Position numbers and translations under genes: made by a program. This document shows, piece after piece, positions 23,218 to 33,966 of a stretch of 64,000 nt of DNA; within the stretch, counting starts at the first letter, position 1; each line of letters starts with the position of its first letter. The notes under the pieces are model-generated. The model saw nothing but the letters and a program-made list of their open reading frames with translations, ran no database searches and had not been told where the DNA came from. Location of the stretch: assembly GCA_000349905.1 (NCBI GenBank), contig KB722753.1:538133-602132 (forward strand). The letters are read 5' to 3'. This DNA comes from Volvariella volvacea V23 (Eukaryota > Basidiomycota > Agaricomycetes > Agaricales > Pluteaceae).

Positions 23218-24279
23218 GATAAGTTAGCTGCCGTTTGCTGGACATTCAACGAGCTCGTCGAGCGGTATTTGAAGACTCTCGGTAGAGCTTTGGCAAAATT
23301 GCATGTAGACTTCTGGTGCAAGCGCTCCACTACCAAGCAAATCGACCATATTGTTCAAGGGTCATGTGTGGTGGACTGGCATCGAAGGAGGAAAAAATCT
23401 TGCCAACGTAAGTAGCGATTGGCTCTTTAGAAATAGGCGCTTGCGTTTAAACGGCCCTTTATGGAGCGAGCCACTGAATACGCGGGATTTGCGGGGCGAG
23501 AGGTGCGGGGCCAGCACTACCGAGGAGGCGGAAGCACTTATTCCATGGCAATAAGTGTTTGGCCTAGCACATGGCATTAATACAGCGGGCATAGAGGCAC
23601 ATTAGGGGGCCAGTACAGACCTCAAATAGGCGTGTAGATTGCCTGCAAGTCCCTAATTTGAACTACGGCCACCAGTGGATGATAGGCCATGACGTCAGAT
23701 TAATTAGGCCGAGGGTGGAGATACAGAGTTTGGCGATCCATGGCAGGCGTGGTGTTGCTCCAATGTATCATAGCAGCAGCGTCGCCTGATGAGCATCTAT
23801 ATCATCACATGGCTTGAAGCATATGGGAGGCCATCCTCGCCAGGGTGATGCCCGGTGGAACAATTGCAAGGCTTGGTGGGCTTTGTATTGGTCAGTCGTG
23901 ATCAGCAAATCCGCCTCGTTGTCGATAGGATCATTCCCAAGGTGTGGCGTTTGGTCGAGCAAACGTCTGGTACATGGACGAGGTTACTCCAGTTCCTCTG
24001 CAAGTGCTGTCTGGCCAAGGCTAGAGAGCTGGAGAACAGGGGAGTTGGACGCGAAAGGAAAGCGCCGGACGGCAACGGAACGGAACGGCGAATGCCGAGG
24101 ATGTGTAAGCGATCGACGAACCAATCCAACTCCACCGTTTTCTCTCATTCCTCGCTGAATACCCTCCCTTCCTCAGCTGCAGTCCAAACATTCGTCCATT
24201 GCCGGCAATAGCGACCAGCTGGGAGACTTGTCCAGCTTTATTTATTAGCTCCACCTCGCAAAACTAGACGCTCTGCGCC
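23218..24279. other. Divergent intergenic region, about 1.06 kb
   Basis: 5' flanks of the GH128 gene (minus) and FZO1 (plus). Overlapping small ORFs near 23814-24254 occur on both strands without domain support. No gene called. Confidence 0.5.
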
Positions 24280-26979
24280 ATGGCCCAGTCGTACTGGTCG
24301 ACAACTCCAGCGAAGCAAAATAGTCTCGACGAGTCTTTGATCCCGGGATTGGGTACTGAAAAGCATTATAGAGTAGAGGATGTGCAGGAGACCTATATTG
24401 AGCACAAGGACCGGTGTGTAGCTTTGTCTATATCTATTGATGCGGGGTCTTATCTTCTGCTGTGCAGTCTTGTCCATGCTCTCGACGGGACTAGCTCCAT
24501 CCTGAACCAGATTCGTGACTTCAACAAGGACGAATGGGTAGTTAGATACCCCCAATTCCGGGAGAAGACAGACGAAACAGGCCAAGAAGCTGATCCCTCC
24601 AGCCCAGTCCACCGCCGCCTCCCTCGTCGTTCCCTGTCATTCGCTGATGACCCCAGTACTGAGACAGAAGTCGTAGTATCTCATGGTCGACCTGGGCTGC
24701 GCCGTTCATTAACTTTGACACCAATCATCGACACAAAAGAGGACGAACAATCCACATTGCACGACGAGCGGGAGATTTCCGAGGCTCCCGGACTTTTCCC
24801 TTCCTCCCCTTCCTCCGAGTTCAACGTTTTACGCCTTGACCTCAAGTTGGCGACCCACAGCTCCGCCAACTCCGTTTCATCCCTTGTGACGCAACTCGGG
24901 AAATCATCAATCGCCAACTTGCTGGACGAACGCTTCGCTGGGTGCCTGGCTCACATTGAGAAGCTACGCCAACGCGTAGAAGACACATCCTCCAAGGTGT
25001 TGGTCACTGGTGATCTTAATGCGGGAAAGTCGACTTTTGTCAATGCCCTTCTCCGTCGGGAGGTTATGCCTGTAGATCAACAGCCCTGCACCACAGCCTT
25101 CTGTGAAGTCCATGACGCGGCCGAGAATGATGGATTGGAGGAGGTGCACATCGTGAACGAGGGGGCAACCTACGACATCAAGGACGAAACCACGTTTACT
25201 CGCGCATCTATCGCTGACTTGGAGGAGATTGCGACGGAAGGCGAGGAGGGCGCAGACGGCCAACTCAAGCTGCTGAAGCTTTATCTTGCCGATACCCGTG
25301 CACCTTCTGAATCCCTACTCAATAATGGAGTTGTCGATATCTCACTCATTGATGCACCCGGATTAAACCGCGACAGTATACAGACTACTGCCCTTTTTGC
25401 TCGTCAGGAAGAGATCGATGTTGTCGTCTTCGTCGTATCGGCGGAAAATCATTTCACACTTTCCGCGAAGGAGTTCCTCCAGAATGCTAGCAACGAGAAG
25501 GCATACCTCTTTATTGTTGTTAACAAGTTCAACCAAATCAAGAAAAAGGACAAGTGCCGACGACTAGTCTTGGAGCAAATCAAAGAGTTCAGCCCCAGAA
25601 CATACGAAGAAGCAAGTGATCTCGTGCATTTCGTCGATTCGGCTGCAGCTCTTCAACCCTTCACCGCCAACCCCGACTTCGATGACCTTGAATCAGCACT
25701 CCGGTCATTTGTTCTCCTTAAGCGTTCCAAATCGAAACTCCAACCCGTCTCCACCTACCTCGACAATGTCCTTGGCGACGTCGAGTTACTCGCATCAGCG
25801 AACGCCATTGTGGCAGAATCGGAGATCGCACAAGTCAATGAAGGACTAGCGCAATCCAAACCTGTCCTAGAAAAGATGAAAGCCGGAAAGGATGTGCTTG
25901 ATCAGGGTCTAGAGTCTGTAGAGGACGAGGGAGTAGCTGCTGCTACGGGAAGGACCAAAGAGATCTTGAACACTGCATTGGAGCGAGTAGGACATGGTCA
26001 ACTCGGAGTCGAGAACACCGATATCGCACTGCCTACTTACCCCGGTATCCTTGGTATCTGGGACTACGCCCGTGATGTCCGCAAGGTATTGCTGGCCAGT
26101 TTGGATGCCGCGGTGAAGTTGGCCGAAAACGAAGCACGGGTTATCACATCCCGTGGTGTCGACAAGATCAAGGACTTGGCTGAGGTTCATCTACCCGTAG
26201 GCGTTGAACGCAGCAGGAGGGTTTTCATGCCTGAAGCTATGTTCAGCATGACAAGGAAGAATGGGAAGAAGAGCAGACGAAGCTCTCAGTTCACCCGTCG
26301 ACCTATCGTTGCTGGTGGTGTCTATGGCTTGGGCATTGGTTTGTCCGAACGACCGGACCTCCTCGAGACGAGCGTATCCGACCTTTTCCAAGTTCGCTTC
26401 GGATTCTGGATTCACGATGAAGACGAGGAAAAGGTCTCGAAGCATGGGGAAGAACTGATATTCTCTGGACCTTTCACCATCCTTGGCGGTAGTCTCACTG
26501 CATTGACTATGGCTGGTGGCAAGCTCATTGGGTTCAAGACTTTGATTGAAACGCTTGCACGAGTTGCTGACCTGCTTGAGAGTGAGTCGTTTAGGAAGTG
26601 GGCGCTGCCGATTGTGGGTGGTGCTGTTATTGCAGGCGGAGTATACATTGCGATGGAACTGCCTCGCTCCATCCCTCAAAATGTTGGTAGGAGGATCAGA
26701 GATCAAGTCCTCCATCTCGAACACGAGATCGGAGCGAACCAGGAGTCATTCGTAGAGTCCCACGAGCAGAGAATAGGAAAGGAGACGAGGAAGGTTCTGA
26801 GACTGGCGGCTTGGGATTTGAAGGAACGATTCAAACAAGGAATGGAGGAGAGGGGGAAGGAGGTCCACATTGCGGAGGATCGCCTGCAGAAAGCTACAAA
26901 GGCCCTAGCACGACTCGCAGATTTTGCACAACAAGCTGCCAAGTTGAGGATAGAGGCCGTCGTCGAAGATGTGGCTTAA
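24280..26979 (+). CDS. FZO1: Mitofusin, outer-membrane fusion GTPase
   Basis: Two exons, 24280-24413 and 24468-26979, give 881 residues. The protein tethers and fuses mitochondrial outer membranes. The dynamin-type GTPase domain has G1 GDLNAGKST, G2 QPCTTAF, G3 DAPG and G4 NKFN. A helical region follows, then two adjacent hydrophobic segments near the C terminus (FTILGGSLTALTMAGGKLI and ALPIVGGAVIAGGVYIAMEL), the hairpin anchor of fungal mitofusins. A C-terminal heptad helix ends the protein. The 54-base intron has length divisible by three and no stop, so unspliced RNA reads through with 18 extra residues. The spliced sequence (EHKDRLVHALDGT) matches the family pattern better. Confidence 0.95.
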   Translation: MAQSYWSTTPAKQNSLDESLIPGLGTEKHYRVEDVQETYIEHKDRCVALSISIDAGSYLLLCSLVHALDGTSSILNQIRDFNKDEWVVRYPQFREKTDETGQEADPSSPVHRRLPRRSLSFADDPSTETEVVVSHGRPGLRRSLTLTPIIDTKEDEQSTLHDEREISEAPGLFPSSPSSEFNVLRLDLKLATHSSANSVSSLVTQLGKSSIANLLDERFAGCLAHIEKLRQRVEDTSSKVLVTGDLNAGKSTFVNALLRREVMPVDQQPCTTAFCEVHDAAENDGLEEVHIVNEGATYDIKDETTFTRASIADLEEIATEGEEGADGQLKLLKLYLADTRAPSESLLNNGVVDISLIDAPGLNRDSIQTTALFARQEEIDVVVFVVSAENHFTLSAKEFLQNASNEKAYLFIVVNKFNQIKKKDKCRRLVLEQIKEFSPRTYEEASDLVHFVDSAAALQPFTANPDFDDLESALRSFVLLKRSKSKLQPVSTYLDNVLGDVELLASANAIVAESEIAQVNEGLAQSKPVLEKMKAGKDVLDQGLESVEDEGVAAATGRTKEILNTALERVGHGQLGVENTDIALPTYPGILGIWDYARDVRKVLLASLDAAVKLAENEARVITSRGVDKIKDLAEVHLPVGVERSRRVFMPEAMFSMTRKNGKKSRRSSQFTRRPIVAGGVYGLGIGLSERPDLLETSVSDLFQVRFGFWIHDEDEEKVSKHGEELIFSGPFTILGGSLTALTMAGGKLIGFKTLIETLARVADLLESESFRKWALPIVGGAVIAGGVYIAMELPRSIPQNVGRRIRDQVLHLEHEIGANQESFVESHEQRIGKETRKVLRLAAWDLKERFKQGMEERGKEVHIAEDRLQKATKALARLADFAQQAAKLRIEAVVEDVA

Positions 26980-27536
26980 CCGCCGTCATCGTACTTTCTG
27001 CTGAAAACCAAAATGTGATTATACATTCATTCCCCTGCTTTGGAACCCCCACTTCCTGTTAAGTTCTTGCTCTTTTTCGCCATGCGTTTTTGAGGCACAC
27101 ATTGGTGTCCATCTCCCCACCTTATGTTCGTCCTAATACCTCAATTCTTCCTTGTCATACTTGCCCTAGTTCTTGTACAGCACGTTCCTTTTTGACCACC
27201 CTCTTCCGACACAGCTCTTCATTTTGTTCTTACTCCTGGTTTAGTGTGGTTTTTTCCTTCTTCCGTTGATATACTTTCTCATTCTAGCACTAGTTATAGC
27301 TACGACTCTAGACGATGGATCATGTATTGATGTATGAAATGAACTCGGTGAGCCAATAGGGCTCGATCCACAGTGAATGGGATTACGTGAGGCCAGACTG
27401 GGGTTCATCTAATGCTGATTTAATTAACCCCTGGCACTTCGACTCAAGCCCTTAACGGTGCCCATTTTCTACACCTGCTCCAGCAGTCAATAGTGTTCTA
27501 GTTAGTGCTGTGCCCCGCAACTTTAGTTAGAAGGGG
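26980..27536. other. Convergent 3' intergenic region
   Basis: T-rich spacer between FZO1 and the truncated POM152-like gene. I looked on the minus strand for the missing C-terminal Ig-like repeats of POM152 and saw none. Confidence 0.5.
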
Positions 27537-30456
27537 TCATATCCCAACCCTGAATCGTACATGAGCCTTCTTAAGTATTATGTGTAGGTGTTGGTCAACT
27601 ATTTCAGTCCTACAGTCTCTCTCATCCCGAACCGTTACTGGTAGACATGAATGAGATCCCTTGGCGCTGCCAATATAACAATAGTCACTCACAAAGCTCT
27701 ACGTTGAATGATCCTCTGGTTTGTTCCGGAATGGGAATTTCCACAACCGAACGAGCCTTCTTTAGATCCTTATATTCCAAGATTTGGCTGTGGATGCGGA
27801 CCGTAATGGAGAACGGAGGCGTGCCCTGAGTAAAATCGCGACGGGATGAACATCCGATGAAATAGAACATCGGGCTACAACCAGGTTGACTTCTACAGGA
27901 ACGGTCCCGGTGTTGTCGTACCATTCAATATGCCTAACGCCTTCAGAAGGCCGGACAGCCCAAGATGCAGACGCAGATGCTGCTATTAACTGTGTGATAG
28001 GCCGGAAGGGCAGAGTAACCCGTCTATAATTGGCGTCGCTAATACGGAGGAAGTTGTAAAGATAGTGGCCTTCTTGAGAGGGCTGGATAATTAACTCTGC
28101 CTTTGGAACATCGTATCTCTCAGTAAATGTCCTGGGCGCTTCCTCGTTCCTTTGTAGCTCGTACTCCACGTAGAAAGGCGGGCTTCCGGTAAAGAGAAGA
28201 GTAAGGGAAATTTCAATGTCATCGTAACTAAACAGTTTAAAATCTCAGTTCGATCTTTCTTATACCCACGAAAGAAACTTACCAGCTTATCAGGGATCTC
28301 CAATCCATTGTCATAGTTGGAAGAGCAACCTGGGATACGCGACATACCCGCGATTCGAGGATCTCCACTGGACACAACTGAGAAATAGAAAATCTCAGCC
28401 TCCGCTCTACCAGAAATAACCAACTTACCTGTCCCTGTGCCTGCACGAGCGTGTAGTAACCGGGTTTGTTGACCGGAATAATAACCTCTTGCTGTACGGT
28501 GTTAGGTCGGAATGTGCGTTCCCATGGAACTAGCGATCGTGTCCTTGTTTCAACAACTTCTTCGCCTTCTCCAGGTGGATCGTACGTTATATGAACCTCC
28601 CAATCCGAGTCTGCCCCTTCATTAGCTTCAATGACTAGCAAGGCTTCGTGACCCAAGAGCATATTAAGTCCATTCTCGCTGTGGCAATTCCTGAACGAAA
28701 CAGCGGTTCTGGGTACGACCGTGAAAGAGCTAGTCGTGCGGGCTTTTCGAAGGGTTGATTGACCCTCCTCAGCGATCGCCAAATGAGGTGGATAGATGAT
28801 GTTACCAAGGCCATCCCTGATCTCTTCGAGCGAATAGAGGTGGTCTCCTGTTGGATTGAGCGCGATAGTCAGGAAGTACTGAAATTCTTGAACAGTTAAT
28901 GGCTATAGCGTTCCCTTTGTATATGAGCATTCCCGGGTCTAAGTGCGGTATGAGGGTATCCATGGCTCTGAGAAAAGTCAGAGCCAGCTTCAATGTCTTC
29001 AGTAGTATGATACTCTGTCCTACCATTGATGGTCCTGGACCACTGTAGTGCGAAAGGAGGAACGCCGAAGATGTTGAGCAACAATCGATCGTAGGCTCCC
29101 TCGCCCGCACACTTAAAACCCTGTGTGCCTTGGTTCGTCGACGCCATTGTGAACTCCGGTAGGTCCTCCCCACATCCCTACTTCAGAACTACTTCCTCTT
29201 CCTATAATGTCAGAAGCACCAGAGGACCTACGGCTAAACTCCCTTGCATAATTCATGGGCGCATCGATCCAAGCAAATTCAGCTCGTGGACACGGTGCGA
29301 CGGCTAGTCGGTCTGGAAAGAGGATGCGAGCCCCAACTTTATTGTCATCGAGGACTCGATCAAGCTGTATTATGCCGGGCTCTGAGACTTGGATGTAGAC
29401 TAGGGTGCGATACAAGGACGGGGGGGAGGTATGCTCCCTGTTAATCCCGCCAAACAATTTCCGCTTAGTCCTGGCGGCCTGGCGTGCCTTTTCAATTTGC
29501 ATGAGATCTGAGCGTGAGAGATCTACTTGATCACGTCCCGAAAAGCTGGAGTCGCCGATGGGGTCATTGACAGAGGCAAAGTAGCGAATATGGCTGGGTT
29601 TAGCTAAGCCTTTGAGGAGGATAGGGATGAACACGGAGTCCAGGGGATTCGCAAGGCAGAATTGGAGCTCATCTGGGTTTAGTTGAGCGCTAGCCACTGG
29701 TGAAATCTGAGCAACTTGACAACCGGGTAGGTTACTATTCGAACCGCAATCGTACCGATTCGCAACATATGACGAAACACCGCGATTTTTGCCAGAAGTA
29801 GCTTTGAAAACTTAGTGAATCAGCTTCGTTAAACTACTAGGAGCGTACCATGATCTCCAGAGGGTTCCTGTTCCTGTACATGATGTGGCAGAAAGAAGGC
29901 AGCCATATACGAAATCATTATGGAAAGGACTAGAAGTGATGGTCCCAGTCGGCTTCGTCTTGGCTGAGCCCCAAACGCCTGAGAGTAGGAGATTCCGACG
30001 CATATCAAATCCAAGGTAAGCCACACTTTTGGGTCCTGGTTGGGGCCCTGTGTCCGCTTCATCACAACTTTGGTGAACTGCTCTCGTATTAGCACTGCAC
30101 ATGGAGTAAAGAGGGTGAATAACCTGGCCCAGAATGCCAATTGCTACCAATGCATTGTTCCGAGTATTTGCTGCCAAGGCATCGCTCCAAGCATTATTTT
30201 TTGTCTGCGCTCGACTGTCTTCAGCAGGCCCTGGCATGTGCAAGCTGACTGGTATCGCGGGGGATGAGAGGGAATAGTAACAAGACGAATAGCTGTATAG
30301 GTACTGAGAGCCGCCCAGCGCAACTAACGGACTAAAGCGCAGCATGGTTGCGGTATGGCGGCCTCCATGTTTCCTCGTGTCAAACGGCGCCTCTGATAGC
30401 TCGAGACCATGGCTGCATTTATATGATTGTTTGTAATACTTGGGGTTAGGAGGCAC
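27537..30456 (-). CDS. POM152: POM152-like nucleoporin, C-terminally short
   Basis: A many-exon gene for the pore-membrane nucleoporin that anchors the nuclear pore ring in the lumen. Hydrophobic N-terminal segments include KVWLTLDLICVGISY and GPSLLVLSIMISYMAAFFLP. The hallmark ISPVASAQLNPDELQFCL...IPILLKG then starts the luminal part. Ig-like repeats follow (GVPPFALQWSRTINGR, VPRTAVSFRNC, GSPPFYVEYELQRNEEAP, GHYLYNFLRISDANYRRV, and GTPPFSITVRI after a 56-base intron). The reading ends VRDERDC...KAHVRFRVGI, stop at 27537. Yeast POM152 has about 1340 residues; the span here allows only about 800. The 5' end and first exons are not resolved; 30456 is an outer limit. It could be a shortened gene or a pseudogene. 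Confidence 0.7.
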
Positions 30457-30778
30457 GGTATGTGTATGCAGCCAGCGAATCTAAGTGTGTCACCGAGGAC
30501 GGAACGGAACTCATTCGCGTGGTCGTACTGCGTCTTGGATGAGGGATCGGCGTGAGGCGCCGCAACACTCAAAGAAAACCAATTGAATTCGTTCATGACC
30601 GTTCTCGTTTTAGTCAAAGATGATTTAGACTCACATCATTCATTTCGTGGGTTGGGGAACTATGCAGCCATGATGACGACCCTAGTCTTCGACTAACTCT
30701 AAATTGTGAATTAGTTGTTATTTGTTTAATTCCAAAGCCAAAGCCATCTTGGGTGCTCGCACGCAACCTGCATTGCTG

Positions 30779-31602
30779 ATGGCATCCTTCACAATCCAAC
30801 CCCCTGCATATTTCAAACTCTTTTTCCATGCTGCAAAGCATCCGCATCAGCAAGTTAACGGTGTTCTACTTGGGAGGGAATCGTCTCCTGGGCAGGTAGT
30901 TGTCGAAGATGCCATTCCCTTACTTCATCATTGGACGAGTCTAAGCCCAATGATGGAAATCGGTCTTGATTTGGTACGCATCGTTGTGTGAATGTGTCGA
31001 TATACTCATGAATAATATAGGCCGGACGTCATGCAGAGGAGAATAACTTGAAATTAGTTGGATATTATCAGGCGTGCGAGAGACTGGATGACACTGCTCT
31101 GGCACCTGTAGGAGAGAAGGTCGCTTCGAAGGTCAGGGAAGGTTTCAAGGATGCTGTTGCATTCGTGGTATGTCTACGTTTATTTCATTGTTCCGATTCG
31201 CTAATTAAAGCACTATATCTTTAGCTTGATGGAGAAAAACTTGGCACCGGTGTTGCAGCACTCATTGTGAGGAGTCCATCCCCATCGTGATCATCCATTA
31301 TCAATGCTGACGCCGTATTATCTAGCCCTACACATACCAGTCCTCTTCGTGGAAGCGGTATACTACCGACGTTGCGCATTTTGTCTCTGGGTCGAAATAC
31401 CAACTAGCAGAACCCGATCTCCCCTCCCGCGCCGTCTCCCTCGTTCGCGATGATCACTTGCATCATGCGTTCGGCGACTTTGATGATCACTTAGAGGATG
31501 TCACTATTGGTATGTATATCTAGTTTCACAGTCCTCAGGTTTAATTCTGAGTATGTGCACGTAGATTGGCTTCGCAATACCGCGTGTTTGCCTCCTGTAT
31601 GA
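30779..31602 (+). CDS. EMC8: ER membrane protein complex subunit EMC8/EMC9
   Basis: Five exons (30779-30973, 31021-31167, 31225-31266, 31326-31509, 31565-31602) give 201 residues with consistent phases. EMC8/9 is a cytosolic MPN-like subunit of the complex that inserts membrane proteins in the ER. Diagnostic segments: FTIQPPAYFKLFFHAAKHPH, VNGVLLGR, DAIPLLHHWTSLSPMMEIGL, VGYYQACERLDD and DWLRNTACLPPV at the end. The start is the internal Met at 30779, since upstream codons do not match the family. Length is typical. Confidence 0.93.
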
Positions 31603-32089
31603 ACTTGGTGTCGTGACTGGGTTTCGTCAACGACCCTTTCTGTGTTCATGATAGAGTTGCAAGGAGTGATACCTTTGTACGCCTCGACTTGTAGCACCAC
31701 TAGCAGCGCTCTCTCTATCATCACGTTGGCCCTTGCATTTGCCGCACTTAATCAGACACCTGACCGCTGTGCTTGGGTAATACCCACGACGAAACAGTTA
31801 GACGCCAGCATTCGGCGCACCGGAAGTGGCATTCCCAGTCTTTCAATGACTTCCACACAAAATTCTCACTTTGCATGAATGAAGAATATATTGCTACAGA
31901 ACTCTGACCACTCTTAGAATAACGTGATTGCGACACCATCACAACCGGAATTCATGGGTCCTTGCTGGTGTTTGTGACATATCTTTGAGCGTGAAGTGGG
32001 AAGCAGGAGCGGAACATGATAGACTGCAATGATGGCATTGTTCTTACTTCGACCGTAATGATGCATAAATATTTTGCTAGGTCTTAAAC
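31603..32089. other. Convergent 3' intergenic region
   Basis: Between the EMC8 stop and the PEBP gene. The ORFs at 31642-31942 are short and overlap antisense; none is supported. Confidence 0.5.
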
Positions 32090-32883
32090 CTACGCAGTCT
32101 GTGGTGCAACAAGCATAAATGTTCCGCCAATGGGGTCGCCTAGCCCAACTCGCAGGGCGAAATTACTAATGTTAAATCCTGCAATTGATGTCGAGGGGGT
32201 GACTATCGTTTGCTGATCGAATCCCGCTGGTTGCTTCTATAGCAGGAATATATAACTGACTATTATTAAGTCGTCGCATTTCTTCAACGAATCGGAAGAC
32301 CACACACCGATGTGCATCAGATCCGGCAGGGGGAGTGGGCTGTCGATACCCGGAAATGGCTGGTGTCGAGTTGGATAACAGCCCACCCCTGTCAGAGCTC
32401 AAGAAGAAATTTCCGCCCAGGAAGTGGCGGATTTGGGCATTTGTTGGATTTTGTGGGGTAGGAGCATCGGGGTCGACTGATGCAATAACGAATGGACCCA
32501 AACCGGTTTGAGCTGCGCCTGTCACACTGAATGTGGGCGGGCCTGCGGTTTCTGGGTAGATCATTTGTGAGGGTTGGAAAAAGCGAACAGTTGGTGATAC
32601 ACACGATTACGAAGGAGTTGGACGCCAGCGGATAATGTGATCTCGCGGGCTGAAGGTTGAGGGAGGCTGACTTGTAGGAGAGCTTGAGGGTTGAAGTTGA
32701 TTGCCAAGTTGGTTGGGATCTACATATCGAGTTATAGGATTTGTTGAGTTGACAGGTAGCAGGGGGTTCTTGACCTACGTTAGCTTTGTCGAATGCCTGC
32801 TTCACAGCACTCAATGAAGTATCTTGCGCGACTGTGGCACCAAACAGGCTCAGCAAGAGTGCCAATGAAGCTGGAAGGAGCAT
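32090..32883 (-). pseudogene. Secreted PEBP-family protein with in-frame stop
   Basis: Exons 32883-32779 and 32719-32605 and later ones encode a signal peptide (MLLPASLALLLSLFGATVA) and a phosphatidylethanolamine-binding fold. IPTNLAINFNPQ, TAGPPTFSV, PFVIASVDPDAPTPQ, QIRHFLGGNF and AISGYRQPTPPAGSDAHR are followed by KQPAGFDQQ and GLGDPIGGTFMLVAP. Between DAHR and KQPAGF the best splice gives YIFLL then TAG (minus codon near 32240), where the family has an aromatic codon. The only frame-preserving alternative uses a poor gtcttc donor and deletes a core strand. A TATATA lies ~60 bases upstream of the start. The product is therefore probably truncated; a sequencing error is possible. Confidence 0.7.
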
Positions 32884-32942
32884 GTCGTTTACTCGAATTG
32901 CGAGGGATGGTGGGTGACCACACTCACCATTTTATCCGCAAG

Positions 32943-32949
32943 ATATATA
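32943..32949 (-). promoter_or_regulatory. TATA-like element of the PEBP gene
   Basis: On the minus strand GTATATAT lies about 60 bases upstream of the PEBP start codon, a plausible core promoter distance. Confidence 0.35.
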
Positions 32950-32999
32950 CCGAAAAACTGCGTAGCCTGCAATAATCTGTGGAGCGAATATACTTTCTT

Positions 33000-33339
33000 A
33001 CAAAGACAAGAAGCCAGTGAAGGCTTCCTATGCTGAAGATAATCTTCTAATTAGTATGGTCCAGCTCACAGTTGAATTCGTCATGGGCTCCCACAGGAAG
33101 CCAGATGTGAGAAGAATTTCATCCTGTTTGGTATTTGATGTATGCACTTTTGAGTCAATAGTGTGTTCGCGCACTGTTCAATACATCTCTGCCTGACCAA
33201 TGCATTGCATCGTGACGTGGTGCTCAACCTTCTGCTCAAGTTGATCGTCCCGGCCCGAAAGTGCTGGTTTACACCGGAAGTGTCCGAAGAGTCACATGAT
33301 CCGTGCACCTATAAAAGTGGACAATTTTTTTTAGTATCG
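33000..33339. other. Intergenic, no gene seen
   Basis: Spacer upstream of the PEBP gene. No ORF with family resemblance. Confidence 0.45.
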
Positions 33340-33897
33340 ATGTCGAGCATCTTTGCACAAGGTAAGTATACTTGCAGCTTTGTTGGCATCATCTTCTATG
33401 TTTCCTGGTTCTTTTTTTGTGATGATCATTGCTATGGTCCGTGTTTCCAAGAGGCGATTAGACACCGCTGCTACGATATGCCGATACCCAAATTTCATAG
33501 CCATCTGAATCTTTGTCCTGTGTTTTTTTCTTGCGCATTGATGGACTGGATCAAGTTGCTAACCTACGCGTTTGCACAGATGTCGTTTTCGTCTATGACG
33601 CAGGCTATGCCCTAGAGATCGGGTGTAATGCGCGCACTCGCAGATACTGTGGCTGTAGTTGCTGTAACACGGAAGAGTCCGTTCTGGGGAGATGCGATAG
33701 GCGTGCTATGCCAGTGTCTGTAATTTGGGTGGGCTTGCAATCCGAACTCTGCCTCATTTATAGGAACCGTCCAGGACACTGGACGATTCAGAGCACCTTC
33801 GCGGGTAATTCGGACAGAGCGACATTCGTGAACGAAAGTAAAGTGTCGATTGTAAAAAGAACAAACTTGACATGCAAGTATCACAGCACACTAAGAT
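33340..33897 (+). CDS. Possible small Cys-rich protein (weak)
   Basis: A TATAAAA at 33311 precedes ATG 33340 (MSSIFAQ) by about 30 bases. A good donor gtaagtat follows, then a possible acceptor gcacag near 33580 leading into a frame with a CGCSCC cluster that ends at 33897. The would-be product has about 110 residues. No signal peptide and no family recognised. The intron would be ~215 bases, long for this genome. This may be chance. Confidence 0.2.
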
Positions 33898-33966
33898 AAG
33901 CGGTCTAAGATATCTCAGTCTCAGGGAAGGAAGGGGGGTCCTTCACTGAACCTCACGAAGCTGAGC

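Noticed and set aside
24414..24467. 18 extra residues in the FZO1 frame
   Set aside because: The stretch has a GT donor and CAG acceptor, typical length, and interrupts the family pattern; treated as an intron, not protein.
27860..27930. Apparent frameshift in the POM152-like gene after VEVNL
   Set aside because: A 56-base GT-AG intron gives VNLGTPPFSITV, the expected start of an Ig-like repeat.
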